Assembly (NCBI GenBank): GCA_021234155.1
Contig: JAJEKV010000056.1
Location: 5,890,932 to 5,954,931, forward strand
DNA: 64,000 nucleotides
Reading direction: 5' to 3'
Source: Isoetes taiwanensis
Taxonomy: Eukaryota; Streptophyta; Lycopodiopsida; Isoetales; Isoetaceae
Shown: piece after piece, positions 12,137-23,888 of the stretch
Layout of the letters: each line of letters begins with the position of its first letter
Numbering within the stretch: the first letter of the stretch is position 1
Program-made: the position numbers and the translations under genes
Notes under the pieces: generated by a model
Told to the model about the DNA's origin: nothing
The model's input: the letters and a program-made list of their open reading frames with translations, nothing else
Database searches by the model: none

Positions 12137-12668
12137 CTTTCTCGACCTGCATTTTTTCACTTTGAAGGGCCCCAGCACGACATTTTTCACTTTGAACTGC
12201 CTTTCTCGACTCGCGAGTCGAGAAAGGGCCTCAAACCTGCGTTTTTCACTTTGAAGGGCCCATTTCAATTAAATGCGACTTATAACCTCTGACTCTGAAA
12301 ACTGTGTTTATCACTCTGAGCTATCTTTCTCGACTCGCGAGTCGAGAAAGGCCATCAGAGGGGCCTTGCTCGACTCGCGAGTCGAGAAAGCCCTCAAAAA
12401 ACTTTTTTTCTTTCTACTTAAAAAAAGGGAAAAAAAGTTTTTTTTTTCTCCTTTTTTTTTGGGCTCTAAGCTATGTTTTTTTACTGTCGAGAAAGGCCCT
12501 CAGAGTCGAGAAAGGCCCTCAAAAACCTTTTTTTTTTACTACTTAAAAAAAAGGGGAAAAAAGTTCTCCCTTTTTTTTTGAGCTCTAAGCTACATTTCTC
12601 GACCCGTGAGTTGAGAAAGGCCCTCAGAGGGGCCTTAGGGCCTTTCTCGACTCGCGAGTCGAGAAAGG
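12137..12668. repeat. Block of TCGACTCGCGAGTCGA palindromes in a degenerate tandem array
   Basis: Perfect palindromes centred on TCGCGA are at 12200-12227 (28 bp), 12325-12350 (26 bp), 12369-12386 (18 bp) and 12641-12668 (28 bp). A degenerate copy lies at about 12595-12618. Half sites with a single TCGAGAAAGG arm occur near 12137 and twice near 12487-12512, and a decayed copy sits at about 13129. Most are followed by GGCCCTCA-type and TTTTTCACTTTGAAGGGCC-type sequence, so the palindrome is one module of a longer tandem unit. Confidence 0.9.
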
Positions 12669-14346
12669 GCCTCAGACCTACTTTCTTCAAAAATGGTCCT
12701 TAGAACTGGTTGTTTTCTTATTTGTATTATCTGTAGCATCACTTGCATTAACTTGATTTTGCCTTTCCCAGTACAGATCACGAACATAAAGGACATGATC
12801 GGGAGCCATGGAAAGACCCGTTGATTGAAGAAAGAGGACGAGAAGAGGTTAATACATGCATTGGTCAGGCCAGCGTGTTCAGATTTCTATTCTCTTCAAG
12901 TTGCACTCGTGGCTTGGAACACCTCGGACCTGGCTCTGCATGTTGTTCCTAGAAGGTGGTCTGTGTGCAAAGATGATGTAATATTTGTGCCAGCTCGACC
13001 ATCATGGTATCTTCAACCACTGTAAAATACAATGTAATGAAATTATTTATGGATAAAAATTCAGGGCAGATCAACAGTTTGTTTACAGAGAGATAGCATT
13101 TTCATTGGTTTTAGTTGTGCTCTTTATCTTCTCGACTCGCTAACCGAGAAAAGTAGACCACGTAATTTCCCTTAACATTTTTTTTCACGCAGGAAAACAG
13201 GCATCTTCTAAAGCAATAATGCGATTTTAAAAGTTTCCCTCATCCTTTTCGTGTAAAATAACAGGGTTCCAAAAAAAATGGGAATGGAATGAGACCCACT
13301 TTAATTAAATGCGACTTGGGTAATCTTTATAGAATCTTCGGGAACCTAACAAAATCATAAGAGAATCTTCGAGAACCTAGAGGAATTGTACGAGAATCAT
13401 GAAGAATCCCCATGGAACCTAAGGGAATCTTCATATAATCTAGGGCAAACAAAGTTGTAATTTGTAAATGAGCCAGTAGAGAGAAGTCGCTTCCCTAATA
13501 CATGAAAATTAATAGAGAGAAGGCCGCCGCGATAAATTTCTTGTAAATATTATAATCATTTACCATCAATCTTCAAAAATAAAGTATCACATGCCACCAT
13601 TATATTTACCCAATTCTTCCACCTACACATTCCATTCTCCTCTCTTTATGCCGGCATGAAGAAAACACACACCCCTACAAATGCCAGGGATCGCCGGGCA
13701 CACGTATATAGTGCTATATATAAAAGAAAATTAGGTATACTTATTTTACACGAACTAAACGATTTGGACGAGAAATATCATATGGCCAATCATTCTCTTT
13801 CGCAAACCACATTCAAAGAATTCTACAACATGAGGGAAATTTGGGGTTTCTTTTTTTTAAACTTCTTTCACATCATTTTCGAATTAACACAAAAATTCCG
13901 TAATGATGATTTTGGAAAGAAATGTTCGCGGTCCGCCGCGATAAATTTCTTGTATAATATAATTGTATTAACGCCACGGGTAGATAGTTTTGAATTCTAA
14001 AAGAAAAAAATAAATTCTGAAATGAAAATCTTTTTTTTAGGAAATAACACGTAGTGACGTGAGTTGGGCAAATAAAACATTCTGGTGTGGTGAATGGTGA
14101 TGCCTTGAGCGGTTTATAGAACAAGGGAAATGGTAATGACAGTCTGCCAAAGGAGGATACATCTCCAGGGCCATGGGCAGGAAGGAAGAGGCATGTCAAT
14201 ATTGAACAGTCATGGAAAAGGACCTGATCAAGCCAAGCACTCATTTTCAGTCATTGTTTATCTGCTTTTAGTCACCGGTAATCAATCTTCATGTTGGGTT
14301 GAAAATTTTAGGGTTTACGTTAAGTGGAAGGATTTAACAGGAAGGT
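12669..14346. other. Intergenic stretch upstream of the DYW-PPR gene
   Basis: No supported gene. The phrase CCGCGATAAATTTCTTGTA occurs twice (about 13528 and 13934) as a dispersed direct repeat. Short frames at 12825-13025 and 13656-14000 are open but unrecognised. The DYW-PPR promoter and 5' UTR must lie near the right end, but no convincing TATA box was identified. Confidence 0.4.
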
Positions 14347-16767
14347 ATGGAAACACCTACATTACACGGTATAGGTTCTAGGCTTCTGGGATATGCACTA
14401 AAGTCTGCTGAAGTTATGAAGCAGCAGAATATTCCTGTAAACAAAGACCAAGCTTATGGGCTGCTTCAGAACACAAATGGCCGAGAAGTTGAATATGTTA
14501 GAAGAGTATCTTCTGTGATGGCTTACAGTGGATTAGATTCAGTCACCTTCTTGGCTGACCATCTAATTCGGCTCTTCGGCTCACATGGCAGTACAATTGA
14601 AGCAAATGTTGCATTTGAGAAGATTGTGAAACCTAGTGAGTATTCCTGGAGCTCAATTATTGGTACACATTCAAAAGTTGGTAAGGGAGAGGTTGCCTTG
14701 CAATTGTATGGCAGAATGTGGGAATCCAGTGAGAATGTTAATAAATATGTTTGTCTTGCTGTTCTTAAAGCATGCATTGCATCTTCTTGTCTTAATCTTG
14801 GAAGAATTATCCATGACGACATTATCTCGAGTGAAATGCTGTCTGATATCATTGTTGGGAATACTCTGGTTGATATGTATGCCAAATGTGGGAGCTTAGA
14901 AGAAGCATGTAAAGTCTTTAACACATTACAATGTCGGGATGAGGTATCATGGGGCGCAATGATTGCAGGCTATGCTCAGCATGGCGAGGCTCTCCTTGCC
15001 TTAGATTGCTCTAGGAAAATGCTAGAAAATGGACTAATGTCAACCAAAGCCACATATTTGAGCAGCCTCAAAGCGTGTGGGATTATTGGGGCCGTAGCAC
15101 AGGGAAGGCATATACACCAGCAGCTCATTGGCAATGGTATTCAATCAGATGCTACTATAGGAAATATGCTTGTCAATATGTATGCCAAATGTGGGAGCTT
15201 GACAGAGGCACGAGAGATTTTTGACAAGTTGCCAAATAGGGATATGGTGACTTGGAGTGCAATCTTATATGGTTATGTCCAGCATGGAGAAGGCCTTATT
15301 GCACTAGATTGTTTCAAAGAGATGCAACAGGAGGGTTTCATGCCTACCAACCTAATGTTTGTAAGCATCTTGAGATCTTGTGCCACCATTGGTGCAATAG
15401 AACAGGGTAGGCATATCCATGAACAGCTGATGGAGCATGGGATGCAATCAGATGCCATTGTAGGTACTGCACTCATTGACATGTATGCAAGATGCGGATG
15501 CTTAGATGAGGCACAAGAACTCTTTGATAACTTGCCAAGTCGAAATATTGTTACTTGGGGTGCAATGATAGGAGGTTATGCACAGCATGGTGAAGGTTTT
15601 TTTGCCCTTGATTGTTTCCAAAAGATGTTAAAGGAGGATATATTGCCAAATAAAATTATCTTTATAAATGTTTTAAAAGCATGTGGTAGCATTGGGGCCA
15701 TAGGGCAAGGTAAGTATATCCATAAATTGATCATTCAGAGTGGCCTACAAGCAGATGTTATGGTGATGAGTACATTGGTTCATATGTATGCCAAATGTGG
15801 GAGCTTAGAGGAAGCACGCATAGTCTCTGGAAACCTCCCAGATTGGGATTTAATATCATGGAACACAATGATCACTCGGTATGCAGACCAAGGTGATATA
15901 AGGTCAGCGGAACAGTGTCTTCTGGATATGGAGAGAGAGGGGGTTAAACCATGTGAAATGACGTTCACTAGCATACTTGCTGCGTGTAGTCACACAGGTC
16001 AAGTAGATGAAGGCTGCAAATATTTTAAATGTATGGCAGTTAATTATGGTATTATACCAGATCGATATCACTGTAACTGCATGGTCGACATTCTTGGCCG
16101 TGCAGGATATTTAAAGGAAGCAGAAACATTTCTCCAGATCTTTAAGTCAAACGTCATTGGCTGGTTATCATTGCTTGCTGCCTGTAGAACATATGGCAAT
16201 GTGGAAATTGGTAGGCGATGCTTTGAGATAATTATCCAGTGGGAACCCCATGATGCATCGGCATATGTACTTATGTCAAGCATCTACTCTGAGGCTTACA
16301 GGTGGAAAGATACTGCAAACATAGAACAGCTTAGACAACATGCTGGTGCATGGAAGAAACCTGCAAAAGCATGGATTGAGGTTAACAACAAGGTGCATGA
16401 GTTTATTGTTGGAGACAGAAATCATCCAAGAATTGAAGAGATCCATGCTGTCTTGAGGATGCTATCTAAGAGAATGAAAAATGAAGGTTATACACCAAGT
16501 TTGAACTTAGTTTTGCAGGACATACCAGATGATAGGAAGGAAGAGGCATTATGCGGCCACTGTGAGAAGTTGGCAGTGGCATTTGGTCTTGTGAGTACAC
16601 CAGCAGGTGCTACTATTCGTGTTACAAAGAACTTGCGAGTGTGCATAGACTGCCATAATGCAAACAAGATCATCTCCAAGAGTGAAAGACGGGAGATTAT
16701 TATCAAAGATTGCTATAGAGTGCATCACTTCAAGGATGGCTTATGTTCTTGTGGTGATTATCAGTGA
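14347..16767 (+). CDS. DYW-type PLS pentatricopeptide repeat protein (organelle RNA editing factor type)
   Basis: A single uninterrupted 806-codon frame. After a short leader, about a dozen PPR motifs of the P, L and S types follow, with typical phrases such as VDMYAKCGSLEEA, SWGAMIAGYAQHGE and LKACGSIGAIGQGK. E motifs come next (AWIEVNNKVHEFIVGD), then a DYW deaminase domain at residues 714-806. The zinc/catalytic signature is present: H738-C-E740, C766-I-D-C769, then HH793-794 and CSC 800-802. The family binds organelle RNA base by base and deaminates C to U. The protein ends DYQ, followed by TGA, instead of DYW. No clear targeting peptide is visible at this start; the upstream frame is closed, so an upstream exon remains possible. 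Intron-free structure is normal for the family. Confidence 0.92.
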   Translation: METPTLHGIGSRLLGYALKSAEVMKQQNIPVNKDQAYGLLQNTNGREVEYVRRVSSVMAYSGLDSVTFLADHLIRLFGSHGSTIEANVAFEKIVKPSEYSWSSIIGTHSKVGKGEVALQLYGRMWESSENVNKYVCLAVLKACIASSCLNLGRIIHDDIISSEMLSDIIVGNTLVDMYAKCGSLEEACKVFNTLQCRDEVSWGAMIAGYAQHGEALLALDCSRKMLENGLMSTKATYLSSLKACGIIGAVAQGRHIHQQLIGNGIQSDATIGNMLVNMYAKCGSLTEAREIFDKLPNRDMVTWSAILYGYVQHGEGLIALDCFKEMQQEGFMPTNLMFVSILRSCATIGAIEQGRHIHEQLMEHGMQSDAIVGTALIDMYARCGCLDEAQELFDNLPSRNIVTWGAMIGGYAQHGEGFFALDCFQKMLKEDILPNKIIFINVLKACGSIGAIGQGKYIHKLIIQSGLQADVMVMSTLVHMYAKCGSLEEARIVSGNLPDWDLISWNTMITRYADQGDIRSAEQCLLDMEREGVKPCEMTFTSILAACSHTGQVDEGCKYFKCMAVNYGIIPDRYHCNCMVDILGRAGYLKEAETFLQIFKSNVIGWLSLLAACRTYGNVEIGRRCFEIIIQWEPHDASAYVLMSSIYSEAYRWKDTANIEQLRQHAGAWKKPAKAWIEVNNKVHEFIVGDRNHPRIEEIHAVLRMLSKRMKNEGYTPSLNLVLQDIPDDRKEEALCGHCEKLAVAFGLVSTPAGATIRVTKNLRVCIDCHNANKIISKSERREIIIKDCYRVHHFKDGLCSCGDYQ

Positions 16768-17321
16768 TGCCATCTGCAGGAAAGTCCTGGTGATAATGAT
16801 ACTCGCTTTACATTCATATTTTGTTGTTCTCCCAGGTCTTAGACTATGCCCTGGAATTGGGGAGGAGTGAGATTCTAAGAAAAACAACAAAATAAACCTT
16901 GGCATACAAGGCTTTTTCATGTTGTACGTGTTGGGCCACTTGCAGTCGCGAGAGGGAGGCTTGCTGGAAGAGCAGCTTTCATACATATGAGAGGGGCTCC
17001 ATTGATCAGACAAAATGCTGGTGTATAGGCTTTCCCGTTCTACATTCAAAGTAGTGCATCTTTTTTCTAGCAATATTTTCCCATCCATTTTTCACAAAAA
17101 CGGATTGCGTTTCTATACTTTGTTTCTTTTTGCAGGCAGGTAGTTCTGGGAGTTGAAGGTCTTTCTCATTGATTTGCGGAACTGCTGCGGATATTTGCTC
17201 TGTATATTCTTATGAAATATGTTTCCATGTATTCTTTACATTACCATATAAGCTGAGATAGAGCTGCACAAGAACTGGAAAGTAGAAGATACGATTATTT
17301 TGTATGCATTCATGTAAGATG
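16768..17321. other. 3' flank of the DYW-PPR gene
   Basis: Probably the 3' untranslated region and downstream sequence of the PPR gene. No coding segment is recognised. Confidence 0.4.
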
Positions 17322-17905
17322 GAGATTCCCTGTTGTTGTGGACTCGGACTCATCCGTTTTGTCTTTCTGCATAGGTAAACCCTTTATCTCTTGATTGTAA
17401 ACGTCGCTTGTGTTCTTGATAAATCCCGGACATTTGCATTTTTAAACTACAATCTAGAGATCTAGATATTATCTGGGTCCTTCCAACTTTAATTCCTAAG
17501 AAGAACGCTTGATTTGCTCTTTAGGACCTCTGTATTTGAACTTTAAAATTTGTGATGACTTGCTGCTTTTGAATTTTATCAGGTAAGATCTTCAAAGACA
17601 TATTTCTAAAATCAATTTCTGGATTCTAAGATATTATTACTTTTCGCGTGAGATAGAGATTACCTGTTGTTCTGGAACCGGACTCAGCTGTTTTATCTTT
17701 CTGCATAGGTAAACCTTCTAATGTTTGCATTTTTAAGCTACCATATAGATCTTCTGGATCCTTCCAACTTTAATTCTTAGGAAGGACACTTGATTTGCTG
17801 TTTAGGATCTCTTTGTAGTTTAAAACTTGTGATGTCTTGTTGTTTTGAATTTTATCAGGTAAGATCTTCAATGGCATATGTCTAAGATAGATTTCAGGAT
17901 TTCAA
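17322..17905. repeat. Diverged tandem duplication of about 300 bp
   Basis: Copy 1 (about 17322-17630) and copy 2 (about 17656-17905) share, in the same order, GAGATT-CCTGTTGTT, TTTCTGCATAGGTAAACC, GTCCTTCCAACTTTAATTC or its variant, and GAATTTTATCAGGTAAGATC. The repeated CAG/GTAAG contexts look like splice-site sequences, so these may be duplicated 3' UTR introns. Confidence 0.75.
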
Positions 17906-18499
17906 TTCTTTTTCTTTCATAATGCGCTGACTGTAGAACTACATATTCTGGAAGTAGTCTGTTACTTAGTATTCTTGTTTCATGTGTTTATTCTTTTCAT
18001 ATCCTATGTAAATAATATTTTGCTAGTTAACAAGACCTACAAAGTTATACTTTTAAACAGCATTCTCTCCTATTTTTGTGAGACTTCATTCTGGTTTGTC
18101 TATGCTTGTTGCACATAAATGTCTTGGATGGGGTTCTTCTTTGTTACCATATTTTGGGCTCTTTATCTGTTTTTGGTGCTTCTTTGGCTTTGCACATTTC
18201 AATGATTCCATGCATCATGCAGATGGTCGTTTTTGTGTGTGAGTTTCCTTTTGCTTATATTATTCCATATAGAATAGATAAGGAGCTGTAATAGAACCTT
18301 GTGTACATGCTGACATTCTTATTGCCGCATTATTTGTTATCCTTTTCAACTGTGACCTTTAGCAGTTAAACCACTGAAGAAACATTTTAATACATGACGA
18401 AATGCTTCGAGTTAATATGTAATGTAATGTATTTCTCTCGCCGTTAAGACCCTCAGATCTATAGGTGGCTGTTTTAACAGTAAAGTTCTTATTCACATC

Positions 18500-18911
18500 A
18501 CACAAGGCCGTTGGCCGCAAGATTTTCAACTAGCTCATTTAGTTTAAATATTTCCTTACGAAGATCCCACCAGTCGTATAGATAGCGACCAAGGACTGTA
18601 GCATCCATTGCTAGGAGATCATGTAAGTGATAACCATGATGTTATATCGTTTGTCCAAGGGAGAGAACACCACGCGCCCGAAGAAAGCATGTTGTTTCAT
18701 CCTCTATCATGGCTCTTTTGCAACAGGAGCAGAAAGGAATTTCTCTAGGATTATCATGATATCGGCTGACTTCAACTTCCAACTCGTGACTACTTGCTCT
18801 TAGCTCGGATATCAGATTCCTTTTTTTGGCAATGAGATTCGCATTCAAATAGTCTTGTTCCACATAAATCAGCATTGGATTGATCTTGCATACACAGAAG
18901 TCCACCTTCAC
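18500..18911 (-). pseudogene. LINE ORF2 C-terminal fragment with zinc-knuckle region
   Basis: The minus-strand frame reads LRASSHELEVEVSRYHDNPR, then PFCSCCKRAMIEDETTCFL. It parallels the C-terminal region of the better-preserved LINE at 42139-42836 (SSHRLGVEIGRW, CKACNLQEVEDEQHVLL). Downstream in another frame, LGRYLYDWWDLRKE also fits this C-terminus. No RT domain is present, so only a short degraded piece remains. Confidence 0.55.
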
Positions 18912-20473
18912 TCCTGGTGTCTCCTAAAACTTTATAAGCACTCTGTCCTTTACTAGGCATTCGATTCCAATATTTGATTTTGGCAGGTGGTGCAAATCAA
19001 TCCCCAGTTTGATGCCATTATGCACCAACCTGGATGTTCTTGTTGTGTGGATTCGGTCATGTTGTGTGGATTCTGTCAAGGCATGTGCTGGTATCCTGCC
19101 TTCATTTTAAATTTCTTCCGGACTAAATAGGCAAGTGTTTGATAGACTGATTCCCCTTCAAGTGGAAGAGAGCCAACCTCTGCCAATGTTTGAAAATGCA
19201 AGAATTAAAGTTGCATGTTAGTAAGGTTCAGGGAAGATTTGTATGAGACATATTGGAGAAGCTATATCCAAACTCGATATGTAGGATAAGGGGTAGCTTG
19301 TTGCTATGCAATGCTGGCAAAGTTTTGTACGGATCAGCAATATAACGTAAATGAATGGGTCCTTTGGAGCATTGAGCATGCTTGAAATCAGACCTGCCAT
19401 GGGCACATAACATTTTGTCCTAAGGGAACTAAAATTGCATAAACATATGCCGTTGTTTACTGTTATATATTTGTCTTGAACAACCCCATGTGATACCGTC
19501 AAGAATTAGGGTGCTTTCATATTCAAAGAATATTAGTAATCGAGTACTCGGCAGTGCTGGGCATTCTAGCAGTAAAACTTCAATGCGTGCGAGGAGATTT
19601 GATGTATTGGAGAACGGAAGAGGGCCCTCTTTCCGGCTTGGAACCCTCTTCCATTCCCCTCTTTGTAGGGATGATCTGCTGCAGTAAAAACTGCTACCTG
19701 TAAAAACATGGATTCTGGCCACAGAGGAAAATTCATGCTCCAAGGCCAAATCGGCAAGTATTTGAGCTGATTCTACAAGCTTCTTGCCAATTTACACTTA
19801 TTAAAACATCTACATGGTTTTTTTTGAGCTCTTTAGCCTTTCAGCTAGCGTAGCTAATATTGGCATGCTTTTTACAGGTAAAACCAGAGGCCCAGCTATG
19901 GCAACTCTGACAGGGGTTTCGAAGCTTGATATATGGCTGTTCTTCCGATTCAATCAGCTAAAGCACCATATTGAAGTTCTGGCGAGAGCTGTGCAGATAA
20001 AGAAGGGTTAAATAGGGGAATAGGGTGGGCTGCCCATACATGGACCAAATAAGAATTCAAACCCCCATAACTTGCTGATCAGATACCAGAAACACACGGA
20101 GGCAGGCTCAATTGGAAGCTCTTGACATGGGCTTTCTGATGGTGTAACGTGTGGGCAGGTTCAGTTCCAAACAAGGTACTTATAAAGCCTTAAAAGGGCT
20201 GCTCTTTCTGGACTAAACTGAATCACAACATGGCCCAAAGTGAAACACAATCTCACCCTTTGTTGAATCGCTGCATGCCCTCAAATGGATCAGCATATCT
20301 GATCAATTGGAACACAAACTGTCCTATGTTGGCATGCACATAGCCCCTAAAATAACAATATCATTTTCTATTAACTTGCTCTAAGAGCAACAGATTACAG
20401 CAAATAAGATCTGAAAGGTGAATTTGTACCTTAGTGAAGAAATAAAAGTTTCAAGACACAGCTTAAAGGGTCA
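18912..20473. other. Intergenic stretch, no supported gene
   Basis: Several overlapping short minus-strand frames between 19218 and 19757 are open but unrecognised. No RNA gene or strong repeat was seen. Confidence 0.4.
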
Positions 20474-23000
20474 TCATTGAACATAGTCATTATTGTACAA
20501 AGAATTGAGGGTCCTAACCCTCTTAGATGCTCTTCTCGGAAGAGCTGAAGCTCCATTCTTGTACATTCCCAACATTTGGTCCAGAGGATCAATGGACCAT
20601 ATTCGGCTTGGAGATTGAGAATGCCATATATCTGATACATCTTGAGCAGCTGATTTTTCAGTTTGTGTACCATGGAAGCACTCGTGTGTTTCTTCTATGC
20701 TACAACTATACTGACTTGGACTGGGAGGTGGCTGGCTGTCTACATACATCTCAGCTGGTAGCACAGAATTGGGGATCTCCTCATCACTTACATTAATGTC
20801 ACTGTCCTCATCATTATTCATGTCCACTGCTGGATCTGCAGCATTAGGATCCAGCATAACTTCATTGTGTACCTACAGTAAGTTGTAAACTTAGCTGCAA
20901 TATATGTAATTAAACAAGCTTGCAGAATTATATGTGACCAGAATTATAAATGCAACACAAGCATTTTAAAAAGTTACCTGTTGCCCAATGTCATCAACAT
21001 CTTCTCCATCACATGAGAGGTATTCTTCATCTTCTGCAACCTACACAACCCGATGCTTTTCAGCCAAATTTTTTTGGTAAAATGAAATTCAACACAAAAG
21101 AATTACTTACTTGTTTTTCTGCCTGTGTTGCCCTTTTCTCTTTGAGCTTAAGATAGCGTGCCCTTCTTGCATTTGCAGCTTCAATTGTAGGATGATTGGG
21201 TGGGCCAAAAACAGGATACTTGTTGGGATTTCTTGCCCTTCGCCTCTCTTCTATCTCCTTCAATCTTTCCTCTTTCAATCTCTTTCTCTTTTCCTGCAAC
21301 TCCTTCTTCTTTTGTGCAGCTTCCAACCTTGCTTTCTTTTTTTCTTCCCTCTCCTTTGCCTCTTGTTCCAACCTGGCAATCATATCTGCTTTGGTTACCA
21401 GCAGGGTGCCAGAAATATCCTTTGGAACAAATGTTTTCCTCACTGCCCTTCTGTTAGAAACATTCTGCTGATTGTCCTCACCACTACACGTAGCAGAAGC
21501 CACATTGGAACCTGCAACAGATGCAACATTAGCACTAGCATTGAATTCAATCTTATTACATTCTGAAGTACCTGCATTGCTGGTTTGAGGCCCCAGAGCT
21601 GCATTTGGATTCTCTCCAGCTTGAATAGGCAATTCAACTCCAATTCCACCCAATTCAGGCTGAACTTTGGAAGCATCTAGAGGCCAGATTCCTGTTTTCC
21701 TAAATCCAGACTTGATATTTTGTGGAGTGAGTGCTTTATCTAATGCCTCTCTCACCATTTGAGCCAAATCCTCCTTACAAGGCTCTACTCCCAAGTGAGA
21801 AATACAATAAGCATGTCTAATAAGTCTGAATGCCTCTTTAAAAGGCTTGAAACATGCAACATCAAGTGGTTGCAAGCGGTGTGATGTGTGTGCAGGTAAC
21901 TTGAGTATTTGTAAACCTGTGCTAGCAGCCAATTTCACAGTTTCTAAAGTAACATGGGATCCATGACCATCCAAAATCAGCAAATGAGGATTGGTTGGAG
22001 ACACACCACCTGGTACCACCTTTTTGAAATGATTCACCCAATCTTTGAAGATGTCATTAGTCATCCATGCCCTCCTTTGCATAGATAGTGCAGCATCGGG
22101 TTCACAGCCTTCTAGATATTCTTCCCTTGCCCTAACTCCCTTCATAATGTATAAGTTAGGAAGCCTTTCTCCTGCTGCATTTACACATGTAAGGACAGTC
22201 ATCCATTCCCTATTTTGCATCACTCTCTCTGATACCTGCTTTGTGTTCTTTGTGGTAATCACTCTAACTCCCGCTTCTTTACCTGCTTGGACACCAGACT
22301 CATCACAATTCCAAATGTGATGAGCATCAAACCCAAAAGCAGCATAAGCATTCTGCAATTCATTGTAAAAGGCATCAAGATTAGGTCTGCTGAGAGCAAG
22401 AGCTCTCGCATTATCTATAATTTGAGCTTTTCTCAAGCTCAGATCTGGATGCCTATTTTTAAAGCATCTCCACCACTTCAGGCCTGGAATTCCATTTTTA
22501 AAAGGTGTTATTCGGCCTGCACATACTTCTGCAACCTTTGCCCTTAACATTGTAACTGTTACTCCCCAGCCTTCCATTACCATTTGCAAACACCATTCCT
22601 TCAATTGCTCCTCTTCCTCAACAGTCAGCACTCTAGGTCTCTTGCCACACTTCCTATGAGAAAGATGGAAGAGATGGTTCCTAAGCGTGGTAATAGGAAT
22701 GCCATTCATCCTTGCAGCTTTTCTCATGCTGTATAGCCCTGAATGAAACTCAACCATGGCTTTCTCAAGTGCATCCTCACTCCATGAACCTCTAGCATAA
22801 TTTCTAACCACCTTTTTAGGCCTCTGATCAGCATGATTTGGTTCTACAACAGTAGCTTGTTCTTGAGGAGAGGGAGCATGAATTCTTCTACCATTTGATC
22901 TAGGCCTAGTAGAGAGCAAATCTGTGAGAATCTCTGCAGCAGCACACTCACCATCAGAGTCAGGGCTTCTTGCAGCTCTTGCTCTAGTTCTGGGCGCCAT
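20474..23000 (-). CDS. Pogo/Tigger/jerky-like DDE transposase, three exons, apparently intact
   Basis: Exon 1 is 23000-21111, exon 2 is 21040-20978 and exon 3 is 20872-20474. Both introns have GT-AG ends (GTAAGT and GTAACT donors; TAG acceptors) and keep phase 0, giving about 783 aa. Residues 70-115 form a pipsqueak-type HTH. Residues 125-215 form a CENP-B/Tc5-type second HTH. A DDE_1 core follows with D233 (WNCDESG), D344 (ILDGHGSH) and D380 (QPLDVACF). The K/E-rich coiled coil at 540-590 and the acidic tail in exons 2-3 are typical of plant jerky-like members. It would bind element termini and cut and paste DNA in the nucleus. It could be an active transposon gene or a domesticated one. Terminal inverted repeats were not located by eye, so the element's borders are unknown. 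Confidence 0.88.
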
Positions 23001-23200
23001 AGAAAGAGAGGAATGGATGCTTTACAATACGAAGAGCTAGGACTTATATAGACAAACTTGGCGCCAGGATACACTCTAAATTGGAAGGCTGAGATAGAAG
23101 GAGATCAGGATTGATGAAGTGGCATGCATAAACACCCTTGGATTCAGCCCCTCATAAACACTCTCAAATTTGGCGGGCTGCAAGTCATCCATGCCTGTAA

Positions 23201-23302
23201 TCACTCCAAATGATCCATAAATAGGGGCTGAATGCCCTCCAAGAACGGCTACTTTTCCTCCTTTTGCTTGTGATCACTCCAAATGATCCATAAATAGGGG
23301 CT
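23201..23302. repeat. 29-bp direct repeat, two exact copies, period 73
   Basis: TCACTCCAAATGATCCATAA followed by ATAGGGGCT occurs at 23201-23229 and 23274-23302, upstream of the transposase start. It could be a subterminal repeat of that transposon or part of its promoter. Confidence 0.8.
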
Positions 23303-23621
23303 CCTTGTGAACCACAAACGGGCATAAATCAGACCATCTAAGGTAGCCGAGTGATTATTGCAAGGTAGCTGTGTGATCATTAAAGAGGCATCCATTGATT
23401 CATACCTGGGCTGTGCGTGATTATACGAAGGGCTGGGCGCGATTGAAGGAGGGACTCCCAGTGCCATCTGTGGGCACCATCTGTGCCGACATGCAGCATG
23501 CCGTTCTTCACGTTAGGGTTTTCCTAAATCGTGGTTAGGTCGTCGAACATACAGTTTTTGGTCACACGGTGTCCACAATTTTAGGGCACCGATTTAAGTA
23601 AGGACACCCTACCCTACATGC

Positions 23622-23656
23622 AACCTTTTAAAACCTTTTAAAACCTTTTAAAACCT
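23622..23656. repeat. AACCTTTTAA decamer microsatellite
   Basis: Three and a half perfect 10-bp units in tandem. Confidence 0.85.
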
Positions 23657-23888
23657 GTAACAAAGAACCAGTCAAAAATTGATTACGAAATGTTGAACCC
23701 AACTTTCATGCCGGATTGGATACGATGCCACATGGCATCCATTTTGTAGCTTTTCCTAAATATTATACTTTTCACAAAGGTACACAAATCCATGTGTTTC
23801 ACAAGGCCAACAAAGAAAAAAGATAGCTGGGAGAATGATATGTAACTCTTTGGTAATGCTTAAAAGGCATATCAGTGGCACCATCAGT

